In this document: one piece after another, positions 45,913 to 59,046 of the stretch
How positions within the stretch are numbered: the first letter of the stretch is position 1
How the letters are laid out: every line of letters starts with the position of its first letter
Source of the DNA: Cinclus cinclus
Taxonomy: Eukaryota > Chordata > Aves > Passeriformes > Cinclidae
NCBI RefSeq assembly: GCF_963662255.1
Contig: NC_085047.1
Span: 93,751,619-93,815,618, forward strand
Direction of reading: 5' to 3'
Length of the DNA: 64,000 nt
The notes under the pieces: generated by a model
Seen by the model: only the letters and a program-made list of their open reading frames with translations
Told to the model about the DNA's origin: nothing
The model's database searches: none
Program-made: the position numbers and the translations under genes

Positions 45913-47424
45913 ACAGCAGAGCTGTTGATGTGTTTAATTGCATTTGCTCATCGATATAAAAGTATCTCTGTGGAAGTGTACAGTATTAGAGTAGTGGCAC
46001 ATAAGAATTGTTATTTAAAGCAAAATTGCTTCAATTACTAATTCCATCAGACCTACAGGAGCTTCGTAGGCTGCACAGGATGAATTGACTTTCCCTTAGT
46101 GACTATTCCCCAAATTCTCTGTTCTGGTTTTTCAGCAATGCAAATGGCACTTGCCAATAAAATAACGTCGTAGCTCTTTGGTTAGCTGCCTGAAATGGTG
46201 TCCACTACCGCCTCTGGAAGCAGGTTCTAAAAGCCTGGCTAACACTAGACTGAAAGCAGAGAGGAGTACAGCTATCACATAGGATTTCTGCTTGTCTTCC
46301 AAGCATGTAGCTATGCTGGGAATTCTGTCACATGGGTAACATGTTATGTCAGTTCTATGGAGTATTTTCCTTTTATGGCCATGCTGTGTTGTTCCTGTAG
46401 CTGCTGATATGAACATTGCTTTGGCTGTTTGGCAATGCACTGTAATTAACCATCTGCCAAGTAACAATGCCTTTAAACCAGGATTTTAAAAATGTAGTTA
46501 TTTGTAGGAAAATGCCAGCTAATCGAAGTATTGGAGTGAGGCTTTTGTAATGCTATATGCTAGGCTCTTTGGTGACACAAATATATCTTATTAAAAAAAG
46601 AAATTTAGTCTTCAACAGCAAAACCCTTTCGAGTATGTCAGACACTTCACATGAAGACAGGTTGCTGTTGATGTATAAACTCTTACGTCTCTCCTTAATG
46701 CTGAAGAAGACTCTGTCCCTTTTCTTTTTGTTAAAGCACATTGGTCTGCTATTATATAGTCACTGTACAGACACATCAACCACTGCCATGAAACTGAAAA
46801 ACCCAGTGCTACATGTTTGTGGAAAGAATCAGATTTCCTATGCAAGTGCTGACCATATACTTCCCAGAAATACTGTACTGTTACATATGCACATACTTCT
46901 GTGTTTGGGAAATCCCAGGAAGAAATGTGGAAGTGGTGTACCCACTGTGTAGGTATGTGCACTCTGAGTATCCAAAACACACCTTTCTGACCCTTTTCCA
47001 AGCCTCACTCAATTTCTGTGTTCTCACACTCTCCACTTTTGCCCAGAATGACTCTTTCCCTTCATGCTCCTGTTCTCTGGGCACCCTTCCCAGAACTATC
47101 CATGAGCTGTGTTCACCACTCCCCTCTTCTGTGTTTCTAAATGATAGAAAACACTAGGTAAGGGTAAGGAAAAAAAGAACCTCAGAGCCACTAGCTTGGA
47201 GCTCTGCAGGAAATGCAGTGATGGGTCTTTTCTCCCAGTGATGGCAAGGTGAAGAGAAACATAAGACCTGAAACTTATGTGTCATTTGAAGTTTGTCTTT
47301 GAATCCCATTTTGGACAATAGTTTTCTATCCTGCTTACTCAGGGTTGTTCCTCTTAAGTTCAGTGAAGTCAAGAAGCACTTGCTATCCAGGGTGATCTGG
47401 ACAAACTCTTTTAGCAGGACTTGG
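45913..47424. other. Intergenic stretch between two CR1 copies
   Basis: Several overlapping open frames of 110-131 codons occur on both strands at 46557-47157. They overlap each other, show no domain, and lack any homology I recognise. I treat the region as non-coding. Confidence 0.5.
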
Positions 47425-47778
47425 GATAATTTAATTGCAGCCTTCCAGTACCTAAGGGGACCATACAGGAAAGGTGGAAAGAGACCACAAGAGTATGTAG
47501 TGATAGGAAAAGGGGACATGACTTCAAACTGAAAACAGTAGGTTTAGCTTAAATATTAGGAAAAAACACTTTTCTGGGAGGGTGGTGAGTCACTGGAACA
47601 GGCTGTCCAGAGAAGCTGTGGGTATGTGCCCCATATCTGGAAGTTTTCAGGGCCAGGTTGGATGGTGCTCTGGGAAGCCTGATCTATTGGAAAGTCTCCC
47701 TACTCATGGCAGGGGGTTTGGAACTAAATGATCTTTAAGGTCCCTTGCAAACAAAGCATTCTATGATTCTAGGTTTCT
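47425..47778 (+). mobile_element. CR1 LINE 3' fragment, sense
   Basis: GCAGCCTTCCAGTACCTAAG, GGGTGGTGAGTCACTGGAAC and AGGCTGTCCAGAGAAGCTGT match the CR1 3' region. It ends AACTAAATGATCTTTAAGGT, then CATTCTATGATTCTAGG, the CR1 3' terminus. The reading LIAAFQYLRGPYRKGGKRPQ is the degenerate ORF2 C-terminus. Confidence 0.88.
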
Positions 47779-47864
47779 ATGACTGCTGGAAAATACACTG
47801 ACTGTCTGATGGAAAAGATAGCCCATGGCCTCTTCAATTCACCATTTTTAGTCTCAGGCTGCCC

Positions 47865-48100
47865 ATCTTTTGTTTCTTTCCCCAGCCATTTTTGTTCTCT
47901 GTTACTTCTCAGGAACCACTTTGCAAACTTCCCATTTCTACCTTTCTGCCTCCCTTCCCCTTGTTCCTGCCTTTGGTCAGCTCCAAATCTCCCTTCACAG
48001 GCTTGTTCTTCCTGTGCTACCACACAAAGCCTTTCCTTCTTCTGCCTCTTCCCCTTGCCCACATCGCCTTCCCACCCTCGCCCTGTAGTCCTTTCCTAGA
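47865..48100 (+). repeat. Pyrimidine-rich low-complexity stretch
   Basis: Long C/T-dominated sequence directly after the CR1 fragment; it produces three overlapping open frames on the plus strand. No unit repeat is visible. Confidence 0.6.
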
Positions 48101-49400
48101 CCTGGCTGCTCCAGTTCAATGTGCCTTTTCTGCTGTGCCCAGGTGAAACTGAAATCTTGCTCTGCCCTCTGCAGCTTCGACCTGGAACACGTGCAGGAAG
48201 GGTGCAGTTTCTAGACAGTTATTGACTTCTAAACAGCTCAAATCACTGTTTCTGAAAAGCTTATAACTGTATCATGTTGGATGGAAAAAGGCAGGAGATT
48301 TTTCACATATAAGCCACTCATCTCCCATTAGATTTCAAGTGACTTGTCTGAACCTCTAGATTTAAGAGCAGGTTCCAGAAATTTGAAAAAATGAAAAAAT
48401 ATACAACTGCTCTTTCCCCACACTCACTCTTGTGGGTGACTGGATCTTACCATGTCAAATTTTCCCCAGGTATTCATCATCCAGTACCCAACTGAATCTG
48501 CAGCTTTTCATACATGTAGTTAGAAGCTGACAATTCCTATTATGGGCAGTTTTGTAAAGAGTTTTATCGTATCATTATCTTATCATTAACATGCCAACAT
48601 TAACTCCCAACAGGAGTTGCTACCAATTCCACCTAGTACAGAGAAAAAAAAAATCAATCTTTTATTGATTTAGAACACCAGCTACAGAACATTATAGTAA
48701 AATATGTCACATCGACACTGTGTTTTTGTGTTGCCTCATCCAAGACTTAATTGAGACAGCTAAAAACGCGTATTGACTTCCATTATCTTTGTATCAAGTT
48801 CTGACTGAACAAACAACTGCTTATAAAAGATGAGAGATAATAAACATGGCCAGCTTGGGTTTTTTACATGTGAATTTGGAAGAAGGAGAGAATAATGGGC
48901 TGAGGAATGTTTTATTTTTTCTTGTCAGGGTAAAGAAAGGAAAAATACACCCAAGATGTTTCTTTAAAAGATCCATTTAAATGGGACCACTGCTGAAGGA
49001 GGCAATTACTTTTTTATCATAAAAGCTTGACAGCCTCCTTTTAGGGCTGAAATGCAGAAACAAAATGAAATCTTTTGTATGATGGATTGAGTTAATGCAC
49101 AGCAGCTTTCTGAGTGGGAAAACCAGAGAAGTGATTAGGTTATTTTTATTACTTTAGCTAGAGAGACTGGGTACTGCTTCTACAACTAGTCACTGGGGTA
49201 CAATTAATAGACCATTTGCTAATAGAATATAAAACTTTAAAAGCAGATGCTGTTTGGGATTTCAGCTATCTTGCTGCATCTCAGGTGGTTCTAAAGAGTG
49301 CAGAGCTGGGTAGCATGGTCCGAGTTCCTCTCCCGGAGTGTGCATGGTTAATCTGTGTTGTGAGAGCTCTTTGCTGTGCAGAGGTCCAGACAGAGTGTGG

Positions 49401-49494
49401 GGCTGTCCTGGCTGGGCTGTCCTGGATGTCCTGGCTGGGCTGGGCTGGGCTGGGCTGGGCTGTGCTGGGCTGGGATGGGCTGTGCTGGGCTGGG
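49401..49494 (+). repeat. GGGCT tandem repeat with G-quadruplex potential
   Basis: From 49437 to 49494 there are ten GGG tracts; the first five are spaced by CT only (GGGCTGGGCTGGGCTGGGCT). It is interrupted by TGTGCT and GGGAT variants. It follows looser CTGGCTGGGCTGTCCTGGAT units from about 49401. Confidence 0.9.
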
Positions 49495-50613
49495 AGCCCT
49501 CTGGCAGCTGCAGGCCAGGGTGTGTGCACTCAGCCGCTGGTTGTGCCAGGTGCCAAAATAAGTCCCAAGCTCAGCTTGGCGGAGAGGGAGAGGTGTGGCT
49601 GTTTTTCAAGAGGAAATGAGGAACCATTTTACCGTCCTGGACTGGCTTGAGAAGTGAAGAGCTGTTCAGAGCCCTTCCGTCAGCTCAGGCCTGCTGGTTT
49701 GTGGTGAAGTCTCAGAGTGTCATAGAGAGAGCTCCTCTTTATGTCACCCCAGAAGAGTTACCTCTCCTTTCTCATCTTTTTGCACCTGTGAAGAACAGCT
49801 TCTGTTCTTCTGTCTGTTAAGGCTAACCCAAGCTTAGATGATAGAATAATACCTTTCAGCACATCTGGGTGACACAGGTCTTTACAAGACTGGGGTGATG
49901 GAGGAATCTGGTCTCAGCTGCAGTTTCTTTGCATGTTGCACTCTGGTCCAAGGGAATAAAGAAGCAAAGTCAAGCAGGAACTTCAAAATAGTGTGCATTA
50001 AGGACTCCCTGAGAAAGGCACTGATCTTTGTCCAGCAGGATTTAAGTCACCTTTTTCTGGGTTTAAGATACATCTCTGCTCTGCAGAGATGGATTTGGAT
50101 TACACTGAAATTCAGGTGTCCCAGTTTGTGCTGGAGATGGGGTCAGTCTTCCAAAAGGGTCAGAGTACAAAGACTAAAACCACGTCTCATTGGCACTCCA
50201 TCCTCTATTTCTTATTTTGCATAGGAAATAGACAGAGACAGGAATATGGACCTAAGTGTTTATTTCCATGTTCCTGATTAAAATGTTTACCACTGGGGAA
50301 AGAGCAATTAAGATAAGTGGGAGATATTAAAAAAATAAGTGTAATGAAAGATCTGTAGACTTGTTTTTCCCAGAAAGGATGCTGAGGTAGAAAAAGTAAT
50401 TTGCGGTGGATGCTGTGTAACCCTTGAAGAAATACAGCCCGTTTCTCTGCCTCTGACAGATTGGAGAGATCTCATAGTCTTAAAATATTTTTTTCCATTT
50501 TATTCTTCATTGTTTGCAGTGCTTTAGATGTTCTTATGCTGCTTGTATAACTGTTTATGATTTCTTCCCTACAACCCTGAGCCTGCAGAGAGCCAGAGAA
50601 AGTAAATATATGT

Positions 50614-50695
50614 TTATAGAATTCCTTAGAATTACAAAACTGGTTAGGTTGAGAAAAGATCTTTAAAAGCATTGAGTCCAGCCATTTGATCTCTC
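50614..50695 (-). mobile_element. CR1 LINE 3' end fragment, antisense, decayed
   Basis: ATAGAATTCCTTAGAATTAC, GGTTAGGTTGAGAAAAGATC and ATTGAGTCCAGCC resemble the inverted CR1 3' end. Only about 80 bases can be aligned by eye. Confidence 0.55.
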
Positions 50696-53600
50696 TGAGT
50701 ACAGGCCAAATTTTTCAACTTTGGTGCGGAAAAGAGAAACAAACAGATCCGTGACATCTAGTAGCCTCTTCCAAATTATATTGTATGATAACTCCAGGCA
50801 TGAATAAGAAAAATGAGAAAAATGCATGCCTCCCATCTCAGCTGCTTCTCTGCTGTCAGTGTAAGTTTTGTTTCATAGTTTCCATTTACTTTTCAAGATG
50901 GACAAAATACATTGAGAGTTTGCCACCTTCCCGAGCTTGGCTATCTTAAGAAGTGTTTGTGAAGCAATTTTGGGCCTGCTGTTAGTGACAAGGCTGTGAG
51001 AAGCCTCTTTAGGGACCTTGGGGACCACTTTTCTGCTCAGTCCCTGGCCTGTGGTGCCTGCTGGGGCATCTGTGCCTTACTTGACTGGTGCAGTCCCACC
51101 TGGCTGACTGGACAGCTCAGTCAGACCTCATCCCCTTCTTGCCCCTTGGCCTTTCCTCTGCCCTCTGCTCCCCAGCCTGCACAGGACAGTCCAATGGTGT
51201 AGCCAGTCTCACACTCAGATCTGCTTCAAGGCTGATTTTTCATGCTGGTTTCTTAATATGTTTTTCTTTATTGCTCATTGGTATAGTTTGTACCACAGCA
51301 GGTAATCCTATCTGCAGCTTTTGAGAGCTACCACAGCAGACTTGAACATAACATAAAGTTCATTTCCAGAGCTTAAGTAGCTGCCACTCATCAGCTGCAA
51401 TGGTTGCTGCCTTCCTATGCTCTTAGTCTGCAGCAAATGCAAGATAATTCAGCTTATCTTAATTCTTTATTGCTGCAGGCTCAATTAAATCCAATTACCT
51501 CACATTTGCAAGATTACACACTCATACAGGATTACTGCCACTCAGGTCCTGGTGGAGAATCTGACAACAGCTGAGCCCAGCCTAAATATTTCTTACTCCT
51601 AAGGATATTTTATATGGCTATCTGCATGTCTTTTGAGTTTGTTTGCATAGAGCTTCGTGTCTGAAAGAAGATGTTCTGCTTCTAGGTGCTAGCTTCTGTT
51701 AGTAAAGGAATTTACATTAAGCTGAACTGGTGACAGTGGAGAGAAAGAAAAAGGCTCTATAACAAATAGAAACTCTTAGCCTTGGGCTTACACAATACTA
51801 TAGGCATTGAAGGGTTAGGAATTCCTTACAGGAACCCCAGGCTCTGCACAGTTAGCCAGAATTTATCAGAGATGTTTCAGGGGGTGAAGTAATGCAGTAT
51901 TTTTTCTGTTACTATTTGGTGTCTTTCAACAAGATTAAAATTAAATCTCAAATCTCCCCAGTATGTTTATAGATAAATTTTGAAGACATTTACTGCTAAG
52001 TAAATGCACAGGATGAAAAACAGCCAGAGAGATGGAAGAATTCAAGGTAGACATGAGAAAGAATGAAGTCAGCAGAAAGTGTTGGTGGGGCTTAGAAGGC
52101 AATACAGGTAAACTCTGAGGAGACAAGGAACTTGCTATGAAAATTGGCCACAAACAGAAGAAGGACTATTTAAATATGGCATATGTTCTGAGGTCCTTAC
52201 GAGTAAGATATTTATAGAAAAAAGTTGCACACACATGATGCCCTGCCATCTGAGGCTTAGTGACTCCCAGAAATCTGCTACTTAGGCAATCCATTATTTG
52301 TGTGATAGAATCATGTCATAATGGTTACAAAATAAATTGCACACCCTTTTAAAAATTGTTATATTTTCTTTTTTAATAAAACATGGCAGCATGTGTAGTT
52401 TGGAGGGCAAGGTGAGCACAGATTACCTTTGAATGTAACATTAGTAGTTGGCTTTTCAGGTGAAGTAGTAATGGCTCTTAATGGTTTAGCTAAAAAAAGA
52501 AATCTTCATCTATTACCTTCAAGCAGATTTCAAGAGCCTTGAAGTGCTAATTTTGTAGCAGAATGATCTCGAGTGCCGTGCTGTTAGCACTCCAGAAAAG
52601 TATTCCAGCACCTGCTCTCACATAGAATTAGCTCTACTTATATTCCTAAAAAGAAGACCAAATGTATTATACTATTTGCTATAAATAATTTCACATGTCT
52701 CTCCAAGAGCCATGATATTGTAAATATTCAGCAGTTTCTGTTCATACAGTAATAGGAAGAGGTAATACACTTCATTATGGATAACTTCAATTTCAAAGTA
52801 AGTGGAGAACCAATAGTTTGATCTATACATAACACAAAATGCTTTTAAAATCTATACCTTTAGAGTCTTGGTTATTGTTTAATGATAAAAACTAAAAACT
52901 GGACAAGAATGAACTACATTAATATCAATTTATTTGCGAAACACCTTCTTTGAACACTGAGATGGATTGTGATTCAGGTGGCTTGCTCTTTATGTTCAGT
53001 GCATACAATAGTGATTTCAATAAGGTCAAAACCAGTTAGGTAAACCTTGAAAGCATTTGCTATTTATAAGTCACTGAACTTCGAGCAAGTACAGATCATA
53101 CACTGGAATCTGACCTAGCAGAAATAAAATCTAAAGGGGATTGAACCTCACGGAGTTGTTATACCACTTCTCACACAATATCATGTTTAAAGCATGTTCT
53201 TCTGGAGTTCCTCCAGCCAATATGGCTCCTAGGTCAAAACGTTCAGCTTCATTTATCACAGCCTTCAATATACTTAAATATATGAGTGACTTTGGAGAAA
53301 AAACAAATAGTGAAGAAAGAAACTGGGACATCCTGTTTATGTATTTTTTGAGGTAAGTTCCAAAGCAGCCTGAGAGGTATAATTCTGGGGTGAATTCCTT
53401 CCTGCCAACTGGCAGCACTGGGACAGAAAATATAGATTTTACAATTTAAACTCAATTCTATCAATCAAGACTGAAATAAACACAGCACTGATTTTTACTG
53501 TTCATATTTATTTGCAAAGATTCTTTTATATAGAAATTTCCGTCTACACTCCAGGAAGTGTCAGATCTTTTGTATCCGATTTCTATGGTTTATATCAACT

Positions 53601-56600
53601 TTGCACTGAATCTGATATGACACAGACTCACAAGGTGCAGAGGTGATTTTCAACTACATAGAACAGTAAAAGCTGGGACAAAGACATTCAAAAGCCAGTA
53701 TTATATTAAAATCTTTAAATTCCTAAGGCAGCCTTGGATAGGGAGGTGTGAGAAGACACCCCTGTTGCAGACTGTGCTGTGGTGCCAAAAGAGCTGGGAG
53801 GGAAGGGGAGCTGATATTATCTTCAGCTGACCTGGATGGATTTGGAAGAGGACATATGTCTACAGCTTCAGCCAAGGGTTATAAATATGGGATTAAGTTC
53901 CCATTCCTTTATGCTACACTTCCATCTAGGAAAGCTGAGTTACCTCAGTATTTCCACAATTGTGAACTAGTGATCTTTGCCATAATGGCTATACAGTCAC
54001 ATTTTTGTTCCAGAGCAGTCTGCCTACCATTTATAGGCCTCCCATTAAAGTGACTCCTTTAGTGACTTTTATACATAGCAACTATAATTGGGGATCAAAT
54101 ATTTTTGGTGGCAAGATACCATTCCTATGATTAGCATTCAGTAAACTGAAGATATGTTTCAGATTTTGGAGACAGATCTACTTAAAAATCTACCCAAAAT
54201 GTGGATAATATATTTAGATAAGGGCAATTTTACAGCCATGAGGAAGATTTATGAAGCTGTCTGAAAAGAGTAGAAATTACAGAAATGAAAGAAAAGGAAC
54301 AGAAAATTATATTCTTCACGGAGATTTCTTCAATTCCTTTGCAAATGTTTCCACAGATATTTGCATTGTTTTCTTACACAGTATGAAGCCTAACTGCTGG
54401 TCATACACATCAACACTGTGGATGTAACTCTTGCACTACATTTTAATCATGGCAAAGTGACTGTTAGCAGGTGTGACCCATGTGTATTCTTGTAGAAAGG
54501 TAAGAAACACTAAGTAAAAATATCACAGTCAGCTGAAGAGGAGCATTTGTGCTCACATTGGAGGTAGAAACTTGTCACATCAGACAGCATGGTGAAAAAT
54601 CAGACCTTGTGTGCTCATGTAGAGGCCACTCCTTTGGCTGAAGCATTCTCCCACTTAAGGAGTAGATGCTGAGTGACAGAAATCATGGGTTAAGATGCCA
54701 GAGGAAAGGGGTCATTTTACAAACTGGGCCTCTTAAAATGTGAGTACTCCCTGTAGCATATTTAAAAGACTTCATAGTCTTAACATGTTCCAGTCCTGCT
54801 GGTCAAATTCGTGTCTCCTGTCCACAGGTACCTGCTAGAAAGATAAGTGCTTTGAGGGAGTTCAGTCAGGAACAAACCCATTGGGGATTGCTGCTTTACT
54901 GTTGCCATGCAGGAGGCTTATAAAATATCTAAATACACCTTTGCTTCCCATTTGGCCATTCTGTCAAATTTCGAGAAACTACACACACTTGTTTTCCTCG
55001 GCCTGGAAGTCAGGACTACTTTCTTTTACTAGGCTGTTTGTGTTAAGTTTGATTACCACCTGGGGTCAAAGGGAATGACTGTCCATACTGAAATCTGGAA
55101 CAAAATGTCAGACAGACATTTTGTTAATGATATCCCAGAGTAAAAGAGTCCTCAGATAATCTTTTTTTGCATCACATTGTCCTGTGAGTGATTGTGCTGA
55201 GATTCAGGGAAGGATGAAGTGAGGACTTTAACAGATAGAGAGTGGACTATGATTTGGAGGTAGCATATATCGTCTTTCCGTTAATAATTTGCAGGGATAA
55301 AATTTACACTGATTTTGTTATGAAAACACTGAGTCTTGAGCCCTGGATGTTTGGAAGGAATGAGTTCATATGGGAAAATTCAGTTGTTTTCTTTGTTGTC
55401 TTAAATTTTGTTTTATTTCTATGATTAAAGGAGTACCTTCTACCTCTATCCCTCATTAAAGTTTCAGTTCTCCAAGATGAATAAATCTTTTGGAATGTGT
55501 GTAGGGGTCACCTACCACCTGAAACACACACATATTTTTGTGCTGACAGGAACAACCTGTGATTTTCAATATCTCTAACTGTGAAATGACCTATAGTAAC
55601 CTACTGACATGTGAATGTATTTACTTCTCAGTCAGCTATGAGTTTCAAATACTAAATTCAGCATATAAATACATTAGGTGAATCTGCAACATTTATTAGA
55701 AGGGTCTGGGTCCGTAGCTTTTGCAAATTTTACAAGCACACCAGAAAAACATGAACTTATTAGAAATCTTTGAAGTTAAATTTCCTGGTATAAATAAGCC
55801 TAAAGTGTCAAAGTTAAGAATCCTCAAAATGCCCAGGTTGGCACAAATCCTGGGACAACCAGTTCCTGTAATCAAATCAGGTTTAGCTATAGTGACCTAG
55901 AATACATAAACTCAAGCTCACCAGCACAAGTCTCTAAACAAGTCCTAGTTCAGAGCTGACCCAAACTGCATCATACTAGACCCTGTTCTTGAATCAAGCT
56001 GAATGGAGATTTCTGTCATCCTAATATAATTGGTATTGTCTCATGCTAGTACTACCCGTGGCTTTTTGCTCATTTTGGGAATCTGTGGCTTTTGTACACA
56101 CATTGGTTCTGACATATGTACTGCGTGCACTTTAATTCAAAGAAATTTGTTCTTTTTGCTCATGGTAAATTCCTGAGGATCACAAATTTTTTTCCTACCT
56201 ATTCTATGGCGTGAAGTGGGCACAAGTTTTCTAGGTGTTTCAGAGCTCTGGCTCCAAGGAAAGAAGCTGACCTTGTCTTTAGAAGAGCCATTTTCAGCCA
56301 TTAAAGAGGCAGCCACAGGGAACAGGGTCTGGCTGGGTCTCTGCTGCAAAGGAAAATAAGTTCTGTAACAAATACTCAGCCCAAGGCTTAGTACCATGGC
56401 TGGATTTTGTCCACCCAATCCAGTGCTAGCACTTCTAGATATTATTTACCATTGCAAGGGCAAATGGGAACCTTTTGAAACAGCAGCCGAGCAGTGGGAA
56501 TAATCAAGTCTCCAGGAGCTGAACTCATTTGCTTCTCCTCTTGCTGAGCAGCAGGGCCTATGTTTGTGATTTCTAAGAGATGCGCGGCCTTAGAAGAAGT

Positions 56601-58980
56601 TTGAGGAAGAATGGCTCTGTTCCTAGCCTTTTGCAAACTTACCTTCATAAAAGAGTACCAAAAATGTGTTCTTTTAACGATGCCAGCCGTCCAGGAGATC
56701 CCTGAGTAATATTTCTATATAATGCTTTATTCCAGAGATCTTTATCACATATGATCCACTGAAAGAGAAATAAATATGAATCTATCAACTTGTCTTATTA
56801 CATGAGGAGCTCAGAAACAGTCCTGGTACTTGCTTATGCCTCTCACCTCTCCCTGTGCAATTGCAGACTCTTACTTCAAACTGAAAACATCTGTGGGGAG
56901 ATACTGAGCACTCTCTTTGATCCCCTCCTTTAGAAACCCCATTCCAGAATTGTGCTTGATGCTGCAGAGAAAACCAGTTTGCTGGCACTCTTGGTTGTTT
57001 TTTTCCTTTTTCTTTTTGGCCTGCAGAAAATATTTCATTTGGGATTTGTTTTCCTCTACCACCACAGAACTGGGAAGTTGCTCTTTTTTTGTTGCTGGTC
57101 TTCTATATCAATTGAAGGATTTAAGCAAACACACTTCATTTGTCAACCTGACAAATGAAAAGAAAGAGAAAAGAACAAACCCAGCATCATAGGATGCTAA
57201 GAAAATGACTTCTATTTTTAGCCTGGTACATTTTCAGACATGTAAACACCTCTGTTAATCGCAGCCCCTGTGGCAGTGCTCTAAGGATTATTGAATTGCT
57301 TGGAAAGCTAGCAGCCCTACATGGCGTACCAGTGAAGGACTTGACAAGGCTAATTGTGTTCCAAGTTGTTTTCAGCACCAGTGGGAAATGAGGTCTGTGT
57401 GCTGGATGTACTGTACAAACTAAGTAGTGACGGAGGAAGGGAGGTGGGAAGAGTGAGGTGCTGAATAAAGGTAACAGGATCCATAAGCATATGACATTAC
57501 ATTAATATATTTGGCCTCTGGAATTTGGAAGGCAGTTGCATGCTTAGCAGGCATGTGATATACTATCGTGAGTGCTTGCATTTCCCTTGGAAATTTGAAA
57601 TGGCTCTTAATCCTGGAGTACATCTTTCTGTCTCTTTTCTCTGCACCAGTAAAATACAAAATTCATTATTAATGATGTTTTTCCTCCAGATACAGGATTT
57701 TTCAGATCCTGAGAAGTAAATTTTTCTCTCTATATGCTTATGAAGCCTAAAAATTATGTCCGCACTGTTTCATCCTCTACAAGTAACATTCCAGGATTGG
57801 CCTCTCTTGCAAATTCCTAGTAGCAACAAACAATATGAAAGTACCTTTTGTCTTGTCTTCCTGTCTTCAAATATGGATTTCCATCTAATCTATTGCTTGA
57901 GTGACTTATCTGCTGTCCTATGAGGTGTTCCTTAAGGAGTATTTAATTCAAAATCTGTGTGAGCAGGTGAAACTTTTGCACCGTTTGCACCTGTTAATCT
58001 AATATTTAAAATTGTTTCTGTTCATCAGATTCAGGGTATTTCACCACACTATTTTCCAAGGCTTTGGATACCTATTCAAAACCTGTTTACATGACTCTTT
58101 GGGTTCTGGTGGGAGGAGTAATGTAACCTTTCACAGCCTAGAGAACCATGAAAACTAGCTTACTTTCCATGCTGCAGGAACAAACATGTCATAAAAACAC
58201 CTCATTCAAATACCTTTAACAACATTTCCTCTTTTTATGAGCACTGCAACAGATTTGTGCTAGATCTGGCTTTGGTGCCTTGGTTTCCTCTGTCATACTC
58301 TGTTAAACATAAAATGTCCTGCAGAAGGCGAGCTGTTTCTTCTTTTCTAGGGTATATCTACCAGTATTACAGGGACAATGCAATCTAAGACTGTGATCAA
58401 ACTTGAGCATGCTAGCTCTGAAGAACTGGTGTTATGAGCCCTCTCATTGAGAATTTAATAACAGGAAATTTTGGGCAACACAATCTCAGAGGGACATTGC
58501 TGGCATCATGGGTTTCTGGAATAATCTGTCTACCAGAATAATAAAAGAGAATCCAGATAAAAGGATTGAAAGGATCTGAGACGTGGTAAGGAGGAATGGA
58601 GGCTTGGGGAAAATAGCCAGGAAATGAGAGAAGGTCTGGAAGAATATCAGGGGTGTGATGGAAAGAGATTGTGAGAAGAAGCATTTCCAGAAGGGAGAAG
58701 CCTGGCAGAGAAGTATGAAGTGGTGTTAAAGGGGTGATGCATGCTCTGGCCTGGGGACAGGAGCAGTTTGGGGCTTGCAAGGGGAGCACTCTCTTTCTAG
58801 GAGTCTGGACCAGGAAACAGAAGGATTGTTATGTTTGGGAGCAAGCTGACAGGCAGCCTGTATACCCATTTTCCTAAAAGTATCATGCAATACCTTCTTG
58901 GTGCACTTAGAATGGAATGGTAAGGACATTACTTCTCACCAAATTTTTTCAGTTCTGGATTGAAGGATACATGTATCCCA

Positions 58981-59046
58981 CAAAACCAAACCAAAACAAA
59001 AAAACCCAAAACACTAAAAAGAAAAAAACACACACACACAAAAAAT
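58981..59046. repeat. A-rich / (CA)n simple repeat
   Basis: CAAAACCAAACC-type units lead into an A-rich run and a short (CA)6-like stretch. Confidence 0.8.

Noticed and set aside
46557..47157. Cluster of overlapping 110-131-codon frames on both strands
   Set aside because: They overlap each other in different frames, show no domain or codon pattern, and have no splice or promoter context.
49216..49650. 144-codon frame with WLGWAGLGWAVLGW repeats
   Set aside because: The repeats are translation of the GGGCT tandem repeat; frames on both strands are equally open.
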